Made by a program: the position numbers and the translations under genes. From Verrucomicrobia bacterium UBA3063 (GTDB lineage: Bacteria; Verrucomicrobiota; Verrucomicrobiia; Methylacidiphilales; Verrucolacustridaceae), in NCBI GenBank assembly GCA_002366885.1, contig DFCD01000021.1:1-5645 (forward strand): 5,645 bases of DNA. The letters are read 5' to 3'. A model generated the notes under the pieces. The model searched no databases. It worked only from the letters and a program-made list of their open reading frames with translations, and had not been told where the DNA came from. Positions within the stretch are counted from its first letter, which is position 1. The number at the start of each line of letters is the position of its first letter. This document shows, one piece after another, positions 1 through 5,251 of the stretch.

Positions 1-80
1 TTCGGTCTTTCCTTGGGATGCCCGAGGCCAAGACCGTCCAACAGGAAGCAGATCGATTGTCGGGAAAAAAAGCAGAATAA
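1..80 (+). CDS. C-terminal tail of an upstream gene (5' end outside window), product unknown
   Basis: Reading from base 3, the frame gives 25 codons and stops at TAA 78-80. The peptide is hydrophilic and probably helical (it contains MPEAKTVQQEADRL and ends SGKKAE), which looks like the charged C-terminus of a real protein. A small hairpin followed by a T run begins 26 bases after the stop, which suits a gene ending here on the + strand. The fragment is too short to assign a family. A second frame (from base 1) stays open to 189, but its peptide mixes Cys, Pro and Arg without a clear pattern and runs across the putative terminator and AT-rich leader, so I prefer this one. It remains possible that neither frame is coding. 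Confidence 0.4.
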   Translation, partial: RSFLGMPEAKTVQQEADRLSGKKAE

Positions 81-105
81 TATGTCAGCGTCCGGCCCGA
101 CATCC

Positions 106-127
106 ATCCCTCTGCTTGGGGATTTTT
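106..127 (+). terminator. Weak intrinsic-terminator-like hairpin after the upstream gene tail
   Basis: ATCCC (106-110) pairs with GGGAT (119-123) around an 8-base loop, and five T residues occupy 123-127. The stem is only 5 bp, so it is weak for a Rho-independent terminator. Its position just after the stop at 80 is what makes it worth listing. Confidence 0.3.
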
Positions 128-214
128 ATGAGGTTGCTACAAGATATTGTATTCAGAGCGATCCTTTGGAAATTAAACCCTTGATTTAATAGAAGTTGGA
201 TTAAGGTATTAGAT
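128..214 (+). promoter_or_regulatory. AT-rich leader of the protease gene with candidate promoter and ribosome binding site
   Basis: This stretch is clearly more AT-rich than the gene that follows. A possible sigma70-type promoter is TTGGAA (166-171) with TAATAG (187-192), but the spacer is only 15 bases. ATTAAA (172-177) and TTTAAT (185-190) form a 6-bp inverted repeat around a 7-base loop, overlapping that promoter, and could be an operator or chance AT-rich symmetry. AAGG at 203-206 sits 8 bases before the ATG at 215 and is a plausible Shine-Dalgarno sequence, which supports that start. The promoter elements are tentative. Confidence 0.3.
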
Positions 215-3200
215 ATGCGTCATCGATGGCTCCGGCTGGCCCTTCCGGCGTTCCTTGGGGTTGCGCTTTTGGCGGGTTGGTTCCTGCTTTGGCCGGAGCC
301 TCCGCCTGATCCAGGTTCCACGGGCTCGGGGTCGTCTTCCGTTTCTGTGCCACCGGTCAAGTCGGGTACCAATCCGGGCAAGCTAAAGTTGTCCCCCAAA
401 CCCACCGCTCAAGGCGGTTCCTCCGCAAACAGTCCCACTATCAATATTCCCGGGCCGGGAGCCAGCGAAACGGAGGTGATGGGTTTCCGTAAAAAATTGG
501 CCGAGGGCTTCCGGCCCGTGGATCCGCTAGCCTCCCGCAATCTTCCGGCCTCGGAGGAGTTTGTACTGGCCTGCGACGGTCCCCACACCCGCCTGCATGC
601 CGCCCTCGACGAGGTTTATTTGCCGCAAGCCGAGGGTCCCCATGAAATCGTGGAGATTCCTCCGGCCCGCAACCTGCAGGAGTGGCAGGAGAAGGCCGCC
701 CTACTTTCCCCGGCGGCGGAACTGGTTCTTTATTCGCCGGACAAGCCAAGAACCGAGGGCAATGCACGCATGCTCGGCAACAGTTTGATCCTGCAATCGG
801 CCTCGGAAAAGGAGATCCGTATCCAGACGGAAACGAGGGGGTGGAAATTCGTCAAAGCCCTCGGGGAGGAGGGGCCCTACCTCGTCGAGGTCGAAAATCC
901 GACCCAGGCTCTGGAGATACTCCGGACGACGGCCTTTGCCCCCTCGCTCCAAGTCGCAGGTGACTTCAGACGAATCCCTCGGAAAAGACAAGACCAACCA
1001 CAACCCACCCTCTCCTTGACCGGATTCCGGCCTTTCCCTTTGCCAAAAGCTCCATCCCCGGCTTCGTCCTCCTCCAAATCTATGAAGCGATTTATTCCTA
1101 ACGACACCTACTTCACCGACCAGTGGCATTTGCGGAACACGAACAATTCGTCAAATTCAGTTATCGGCCTTGATGTCAATGTGACCACGGCCTGGGACAC
1201 GGTGAAAGGATCCAACGTGGTGGTGGGCATTGTGGATGATGGGGTGGAAATTACCCACCCGGATTTGCAGCCGAATATCGCTTCCGGTCTGCATTATAAT
1301 TGGAATGGGGGAGACGTATCTGACCCATCGCCCCGGGGTCCCGGCGACAGCCACGGCACGCCAGTGGCTGGGCTGGTGGCAGCCCGGGGCAACAACAATC
1401 TCGGGGTGAGCGGCGTCGCTCCCTCCGCTCGGCTGGCTGGATTGAGATTGACGGCCGCCGCCCCGCGGGATTCGGATCAGATCGCGATGTTCAACTGGAA
1501 AGTGTCCGAGATCGCGGTGAAAAATAACAGCTGGGGGCTGGGCCAGGACAACGGGTTGGATTATTACGTCCTACCTGCCCCCGTGGCTAAATCCATGGTT
1601 GATGCCACCACCCAAGGGAGGAACGGTAAAGGCACGGTGCTGGTCTGGGCGAACGGCAACGGCAATGTCGACGGGGTTTATGAGTACTGGTATCCGACCT
1701 TCTGCTGGGACTGTTCCCAGTGGGATGAGCAGGCCAACTCCCCTTACGTCCTATCTGTGTCGGCTGTTAGCCGACGGGGTCGGGTTTCCGCCTATTCAGA
1801 ATATGGCGCGAATATTTCGGTATGCTCCCCTTCCAGCTATGACGGTAGTTTGGACGGGCTGGTCACCACGGCGATCAACGGTGGCTACACGACCCAAGGA
1901 ACGTTTACCGGGACATCCGGGGCGGCTCCTATTGTTTCGGGGATCATTGCCTTGATGCTGGAGGCCAACCCGGATCTTGGTTGGCGGGATGTGAAGGAAA
2001 TCCTGATGAAATCCGCCCGCCGGGTGGACACCAGCGATTCCGGTTGGATCCAAAATAGAGCCGGCTTCAACTTCCATCCACTTTACGGGGCCGGGCTGGT
2101 GGACGCCACGGAGGCGGTGCGGTTGGCCTCGGAGTGGAACAACCTTGCGACGATGAAGTCTGTTTCCGATGAAAAGGACAGTCTTCGGCTTCTCCCCGGA
2201 GACGTGGATCCCGTGGGCGTCACGCAGGAATTCAGCCTCTCCTCCAACTTTCGGATGGAGAGTTTGGCCCTCAAGTGGACGGGAACAGGTTACGCCGTCC
2301 ACGACCTCATCTTTTACATTACTTCCCCGGGTGGAACGACTGTGCGTATGAACGCGGTTCGTCGGTATGATTACTCCACCCTCGGTTACACCAATGTGGT
2401 TTTCACCACCCCGTTTTTTTGGGGCGAATCCTCCGCCGGCACCTGGAAGGTCAAGGTTACGGACGAGTACCTTTTCGGGGCCCAGAAAACCGTCTCCCAG
2501 CTTGGCCTCACCTGGTACGGCTCCTCCTCGCCGATCGCTCCCCCCAACGACCCGTTTGAAACGCCCAAGGAATTGCGGGGCAACAGCGGCAGTGAGACGG
2601 TCGACAACACCGGGGCCACGCGCCAGCTCGGCGAGCCCAACCACGCCGCGGGCCGGGGCGGGGGATCGCTATGGTGGCGGCTCCAACCCTCGATCAATGG
2701 ACATTTGACCTTGGACACACTCGGTTCCACGGTGGGCGATACCCTGCTGGCCGTCTACACAGGCAGCACCTTGGGCGGCCTAACGGAGGTGGCCAGCAAC
2801 GACGATATCAGCAGCACCAACCGATTGAGCCGGCTCTCCCGCCTGCCGGTGGAGGTGGGGAGCAATCTACTGATTGCGGTGGATGGCAAAAACCGTGCCC
2901 GGGGCAATGTGAACCTGAACTTTGTCATTCAGCCCGGGGCTCTGTACGACAATTTTGCCGAACCGAAGATCGTCACCGGAACCAGCTGGACCGACGCCGG
3001 CCGCAACAACGGTGCCACCCCCGTCTATAGTGCGGAAAGTGGGGAAAGCTCCCACGCCGGGCAGGCCGCCTTCCGCTCGGTCTGGTACCGCTGGACTCCC
3101 GGGGTGACCGGCACGGCGGAGATCACCACCACCAACGAGAATTTTCCGACGGTGCTAGCGGTGTATCAGGGGAGTTCGGTCAACGCCTTGACCCCGATTG

Positions 3201-3727
3201 CGTCGAACGCTGGCACCTCCTCCCGCAACACCAGCCGAGTACAGTTCGGCGTCCGCCCGGGCCAGACCTACCACGTGGCGGTGGATGGTCGCAGCCGTCG
3301 GTCGGGAAGTTTCACGGTCCAGGGTTTCGTCCACGGGGCGCCGGCGGTGGGGGGAGTGAATCAAGCTCCCTCTGGCCCCACGAATCAGATTCCCACCAAC
3401 GCGATCGCCCTGTCTGGAGCCTCAGTCAACGTCACCGGGAATAACCTCAGTGCGGCCGTGGGAGCCTCTGGCGGGCCCTCCGTCTGGTACAAGTGGACGG
3501 CGACGAAAAGCGGCCCTGTCACCCTCAGCACCTCCGGTTCCGGCTTTGATACGATACTGGCGGCCTACACTGAGGCGATGGTGAGCAAAGCCTCCAATGA
3601 CAATGCGCGCTCCGGTGTGCGCTGGAGCCAGACCAGCTTCGTGGCGGACGCCGGCACCACCTACATGATTGAGGTTTCCGGCGCCCGGGGAAGCAGCGGG
3701 CGGTTTAAGCTTAATCTGAGGCAGTAG
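215..3727 (+). CDS. Exported kexin/furin-like S8 serine protease with P-domain and three C-terminal PPC-like modules
   Basis: This is a predicted exported subtilisin-fold endopeptidase of the proprotein convertase type (S8B, kexin/furin-like). Residues 1-7 are basic and 8-26 hydrophobic (signal or uncleaved anchor, with no clear AxA site or lipobox). A Pro/Ser/Gly-rich linker covers about 27-85 and a pro-region about 86-292, with Lys-Arg pairs at 257-258 and 291-292. The catalytic domain (about 296-640) opens with NDTYFTDQWHL, like NDPLFERQWHL of kexin. The catalytic residues are Asp341 (VDDG), His380 (SHGT), oxyanion Asn482 (WANGNG) and Ser568 (GTSGAAP). SWG at 439-441 and the post-serine helix GIIALMLEANPDLGWRD also match the family. 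The P-domain (about 645-770) shows SPGGT at 704-708 and GESSAGTW at 737-744. Three beta modules follow at about 778-905, 910-1044 and 1056-1170, with W motifs at 818-822, 955-960 and 1089-1094. The domains look intact. The natural substrate is unknown. ATG 215 has AAGG 8 bases upstream. The protease call is very secure; substrate and anchoring are inference. Confidence 0.95.
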   Translation: MRHRWLRLALPAFLGVALLAGWFLLWPEPPPDPGSTGSGSSSVSVPPVKSGTNPGKLKLSPKPTAQGGSSANSPTINIPGPGASETEVMGFRKKLAEGFRPVDPLASRNLPASEEFVLACDGPHTRLHAALDEVYLPQAEGPHEIVEIPPARNLQEWQEKAALLSPAAELVLYSPDKPRTEGNARMLGNSLILQSASEKEIRIQTETRGWKFVKALGEEGPYLVEVENPTQALEILRTTAFAPSLQVAGDFRRIPRKRQDQPQPTLSLTGFRPFPLPKAPSPASSSSKSMKRFIPNDTYFTDQWHLRNTNNSSNSVIGLDVNVTTAWDTVKGSNVVVGIVDDGVEITHPDLQPNIASGLHYNWNGGDVSDPSPRGPGDSHGTPVAGLVAARGNNNLGVSGVAPSARLAGLRLTAAAPRDSDQIAMFNWKVSEIAVKNNSWGLGQDNGLDYYVLPAPVAKSMVDATTQGRNGKGTVLVWANGNGNVDGVYEYWYPTFCWDCSQWDEQANSPYVLSVSAVSRRGRVSAYSEYGANISVCSPSSYDGSLDGLVTTAINGGYTTQGTFTGTSGAAPIVSGIIALMLEANPDLGWRDVKEILMKSARRVDTSDSGWIQNRAGFNFHPLYGAGLVDATEAVRLASEWNNLATMKSVSDEKDSLRLLPGDVDPVGVTQEFSLSSNFRMESLALKWTGTGYAVHDLIFYITSPGGTTVRMNAVRRYDYSTLGYTNVVFTTPFFWGESSAGTWKVKVTDEYLFGAQKTVSQLGLTWYGSSSPIAPPNDPFETPKELRGNSGSETVDNTGATRQLGEPNHAAGRGGGSLWWRLQPSINGHLTLDTLGSTVGDTLLAVYTGSTLGGLTEVASNDDISSTNRLSRLSRLPVEVGSNLLIAVDGKNRARGNVNLNFVIQPGALYDNFAEPKIVTGTSWTDAGRNNGATPVYSAESGESSHAGQAAFRSVWYRWTPGVTGTAEITTTNENFPTVLAVYQGSSVNALTPIASNAGTSSRNTSRVQFGVRPGQTYHVAVDGRSRRSGSFTVQGFVHGAPAVGGVNQAPSGPTNQIPTNAIALSGASVNVTGNNLSAAVGASGGPSVWYKWTATKSGPVTLSTSGSGFDTILAAYTEAMVSKASNDNARSGVRWSQTSFVADAGTTYMIEVSGARGSSGRFKLNLRQ
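2546..3724 (+). repeat. Three tandem diverged PPC-like beta modules in the protease C-terminus
   Basis: These modules recur about every 135 residues. Each shows, in order, a start such as NDPF or YDNF, a Gly/Ser-rich stretch, an aromatic motif (SLWWRL, SVWYRWT, SVWYKWT), a strand ending in TLLAVY, TVLAVY or TILAAY, an ASND or ASN turn, and a closing strand such as LLIAVDG, YHVAVDG or YMIEVSG. They are diverged at DNA level, so this is an old protein repeat and not recent duplication. Modules of this pattern, related to bacterial pre-peptidase C-terminal (PPC) domains, are common in exported proteins of Verrucomicrobiota and Planctomycetota. They are usually thought to help binding, folding or secretion. 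The third module starts differently (PTNQIPTNAIALSG) and ends almost at the stop codon. Confidence 0.75.
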
Positions 3728-3874
3728 GGGATTTTTTCATCTGCCGGAAGGATGCCATGGACGCGGGGTCGGCCTCTTTTCCCACCCGCCAGACCCGTCC
3801 GCAGGGAATGATCTGATGATACAGGCAGAGGCCGTTGCCAAATTTATTATGAATCTAGTACCGAGATTTCGCGG
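3728..3874. other. 147-base spacer between protease and LRR genes, with structured segments and a coding-like antisense frame
   Basis: No convincing + strand gene is present. Three pairings stand out. An imperfect stem joins 3759-3773 (GGAC, 3-base bulge, GGGTCGGC) with 3788-3800 (GCC, bulged A, GACCCGTCC). CGGCCTCT (3770-3777) is a perfect inverted match to AGAGGCCG (3827-3834), and it shares bases with the first stem. TCTGCC (3740-3745) can pair with GGCAGA (3824-3829) to enclose the first stem. On the minus strand a frame stays open for 47 codons (3854 down to 3714) with GC-rich third positions. Near the LRR gene, TATTAT at 3845-3850 could be a -10 box, but no good -35 is visible. Function is unknown; the segment may be an untranslated leader, a terminator region or a gene remnant. 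Confidence 0.4.
3759..3800 (+). terminator. GC-rich imperfect hairpin downstream of the protease gene
   Basis: GGAC (3759-3762) and GGGTCGGC (3766-3773) pair with GCC (3788-3790), GACCC (3792-3796) and GTCC (3797-3800). This gives 12 bp with a 3-base bulge on one side, a single bulged A on the other and a 14-base loop. No T tract follows, so it is not a classic intrinsic terminator. It may protect the 3' end, support Rho-dependent ending, or be a leader structure for the next gene. Confidence 0.3.
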
Positions 3875-5041
3875 ATGAGGATATCCGGATTGCCATGGTT
3901 GGCACCGGCGGGTTTCTTTGCAGCCGGCTGGATCGCGACGGGGGCGGCACGGGGGGCCGTGGAAGGATTTTTTCAGTACGAAGAGGAAGGGGGCGGAGTC
4001 ACGCTCACTGCCTACTTGGGGCAGGCCGGTCGTGCGGAGGTTCCGCGGACCCTGGGAGGAAGGCCGGTGGAGGCGATCGGCAAGGAGGCTTTTCGGGAAA
4101 AAGGGGCGGTCACCGCTGTCAGCCTGCCGGCGAGCGTCACCCGGATTGGGGAGCGGGCCTTCTGGGGGTGTGACAATCTCGACACCCTGGAGCTACCCCC
4201 GCGGTTGGAGGTGCTGGGCAAGGAGGCGTTTTCTTACTGTGGGAAATTGAGTCGGGTGGAGATTCCGTCCGGGCTCCAGGAAATCCCCGCCGGGGCCTTC
4301 CAGCAGTGCGACTCGCTCTACGAGGTCAACCTGCCCGAGGGAATTGCCACGATCGGCAAGTACGCCTTTGCCAACTGCGAAATGCTGGTGCGGGTGCGGT
4401 TGCCCGCCAGCTTGTCCACCCTGGGTGAGGCAGCCTTCCAGTATTGCGGCCAGATTGCCTCGCTCCAGCTTCCCGCGGGTCTCACCCGCGTGGGCAACTA
4501 CGCTTTTTCCCACTGCACGGGTCTGCGGGAGATCACCCTTGGCTCCGGGCTGACCCACCTCGGGACCCATGCCTTCCTCAACTGCCGGAAATTGGCGGCT
4601 GTGGCCTTGCCGGCTGGCACGGCGGAGATCGGCAAGCATGTGTTCAAGGGGTGCGAAACCTTGGCCAGCGTGACCCTGCCTTCCGGATTGACCCGGATCC
4701 CCCAGCACGCCTTCTGGGGTTGCGATAGCCTGGAAAAGATTTCGTTGCCTGACACGATCACGGCGGTGGGAGAGGACGCCTTCCGCGATTGTCGGCGATT
4801 ACGGCAGGTTTTTCTACCCCGCCGGTTGCGGGAGATCGGCCCGCGGGCCTTTCAAGGGTGCACGCGCCTGTTGGCACTGGCCGTGCCGGGCACGGTGGAG
4901 GAAATCGGGGAGGACGCGTTTGCCGAATGCGCGGAACTGAAAACCCTGGAGTTGCCGCTTGGCTTTTTGGAATTTTCGCCAAAACCGGCCCTAGCCGTGC
5001 CACGGGGGGTCCGAGTGGTGCCAGCGGGAAAAGGGGAGTGA
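3875..5041 (+). CDS. Secreted BspA-like leucine-rich repeat (LRR_5) protein
   Basis: This is a predicted exported protein built almost wholly of BspA-type (LRR_5, Treponema pallidum-type) leucine-rich repeats. Residues 1 to about 25 form a hydrophobic signal peptide (Arg2, a core including PAGFFAAGWIA, cleavage probably near 23-28). Residues 30-78 are the usual N-terminal lead-in of this family, with strand VTLTAYLG and then GGRPVEAIGKEAF. Residues 79-354 are twelve repeats of exactly 23 residues, with pattern LxxVxLPxxLxxIGxxAFxxCxx. Residues 355-388 are a degenerate last repeat and cap (LKTLELPLGF through AVPRG). No anchor, sorting signal or enzymatic domain is seen. Family members serve in adhesion or ligand binding, but many are uncharacterised; any specific ligand here is unknown. 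The gene lies 147 bases after the protease stop and 210 before the next start. A Shine-Dalgarno sequence is poor (CGAG at 3862-3865), so the start rests on the signal peptide. Confidence 0.9.
   Translation: MRISGLPWLAPAGFFAAGWIATGAARGAVEGFFQYEEEGGGVTLTAYLGQAGRAEVPRTLGGRPVEAIGKEAFREKGAVTAVSLPASVTRIGERAFWGCDNLDTLELPPRLEVLGKEAFSYCGKLSRVEIPSGLQEIPAGAFQQCDSLYEVNLPEGIATIGKYAFANCEMLVRVRLPASLSTLGEAAFQYCGQIASLQLPAGLTRVGNYAFSHCTGLREITLGSGLTHLGTHAFLNCRKLAAVALPAGTAEIGKHVFKGCETLASVTLPSGLTRIPQHAFWGCDSLEKISLPDTITAVGEDAFRDCRRLRQVFLPRRLREIGPRAFQGCTRLLALAVPGTVEEIGEDAFAECAELKTLELPLGFLEFSPKPALAVPRGVRVVPAGKGE
4109..4936 (+). repeat. Twelve in-register 69-base (23-residue) leucine-rich repeats
   Basis: Twelve consecutive units of exactly 69 bases encode residues 79-354 of the LRR protein, with no insertion or deletion. 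Repeat positions 18 (Phe) and 21 (Cys) are conserved in all twelve units. Position 17 is Ala in eleven (Val in unit 8), and position 7 is Pro in eleven (Gly in unit 7). The DNA copies are diverged, with no near-identical pair. Units 1 and 9 are similar (12 of 23 residues, sharing AFWGCD). The units should stack into a solenoid, with the non-consensus positions on its surface. Confidence 0.9.
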
Positions 5042-5048
5042 AGATTAG

Positions 5049-5062
5049 GAAATCCGGATTTC
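5049..5062. repeat. Perfect 14-base palindrome just after the LRR gene stop
   Basis: GAAATCCGGATTTC is exactly self-complementary and begins 8 bases after the stop at 5039-5041. With no central loop it is more like a dimeric protein binding site than an RNA hairpin. Its core ATCCGGAT also occurs at 3883-3890, at the start of the same gene. The role is unknown and chance is possible. Confidence 0.4.
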
Positions 5063-5112
5063 GAAATTGAGAAAGCGGAAATTAATCCCGGCGGCCTTGA
5101 AAGCCACCCCAC

Positions 5113-5136
5113 ATCGGCCCGAGATAGCCGATCTTT
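5113..5136 (+). terminator. Small hairpin, possible weak terminator of the LRR gene
   Basis: ATCGGC (5113-5118) pairs perfectly with GCCGAT (5127-5132) around an 8-base loop and is followed by CTTT. The stem is short and the T run poor, so termination here is only a possibility. It is the best candidate between the LRR gene and the exoprotein gene. Confidence 0.3.
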
Positions 5137-5165
5137 CAGTAGAGAATCTTATTAAATTTCACAAG

Positions 5166-5201
5166 CTATTGACAAAATAGTAATTGCGACAAAGTTATAT
5201 T
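5166..5201 (+). promoter_or_regulatory. Candidate promoter of the TPS exoprotein gene
   Basis: TTGACA at 5169-5174 is a perfect sigma70 -35 box in an AT-rich stretch about 80 bases before the start codon. The best -10 nearby is TATATT at 5196-5201, but that leaves a 21-base spacer, longer than normal, so the pairing is uncertain. CTATT (5166-5170) and AATAG (5176-5180) form an inverted repeat across the -35 box and could be an operator. CATAAT at 5221-5226 is another possible -10 without a well-spaced partner. Confidence 0.3.
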
Positions 5202-5251
5202 TGATGTTCTCGTTGACGCACATAATTCCTTCATCTAGCAACACTTCACCA

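Larger units (their letters stand above)
5042..5251. other. 210-base spacer between LRR gene and TPS exoprotein gene
   Basis: No convincing gene is present. The first part (5042-5100) is purine-rich and holds the perfect palindrome at 5049-5062. The middle contains a small hairpin at 5113-5132. From about 5140 to 5250 the sequence becomes strongly AT-rich compared with both flanking genes, as expected for a promoter region. The length and composition suggest the exoprotein gene has its own promoter and is not simply co-transcribed with the LRR gene. Confidence 0.5.

Noticed and set aside
1..189. 62-codon frame open from base 1 to TAA 187-189
   Set aside because: The peptide is not protein-like, and the frame runs across the AT-rich leader and the hairpin at 106-127. 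The frame ending at 80 looks better.
1796..2644. Long open frame (282 codons) on the minus strand opposite the protease
   Set aside because: It is opposite a certain coding region. Its peptide is rich in Gly, Arg and Pro without domain logic, as expected from antisense of GC-rich coding DNA.
215..3727. Possible lipoprotein or sorting-signal attachment of the protease
   Set aside because: There is no lipobox Cys after the hydrophobic stretch, and no PEP-CTERM-like or other C-terminal anchor; the protein ends within the third beta module.
3732..3737. T6 run just after the protease stop as an intrinsic terminator
   Set aside because: No stable stem immediately precedes it. The closest GC-rich inverted repeat lies about 30 bases upstream inside the coding region.
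3752..3811. Tiny + strand ORF of 19 codons in the protease-LRR spacer
   Set aside because: The peptide is mostly Pro and Arg, and the only purine-rich motif abuts the ATG with no usable spacing.
4193..4708. 171-codon minus-strand open frame with a regular repeat opposite the LRR gene
   Set aside because: Its periodicity simply mirrors the 69-base LRR units on the + strand, which have an unmistakable protein pattern.
4109..4936. Regular 69-base period considered as a CRISPR array or DNA satellite
   Set aside because: The units are diverged at DNA level, in frame and encode a clear LRR_5 consensus; there are no identical repeats with unique spacers.
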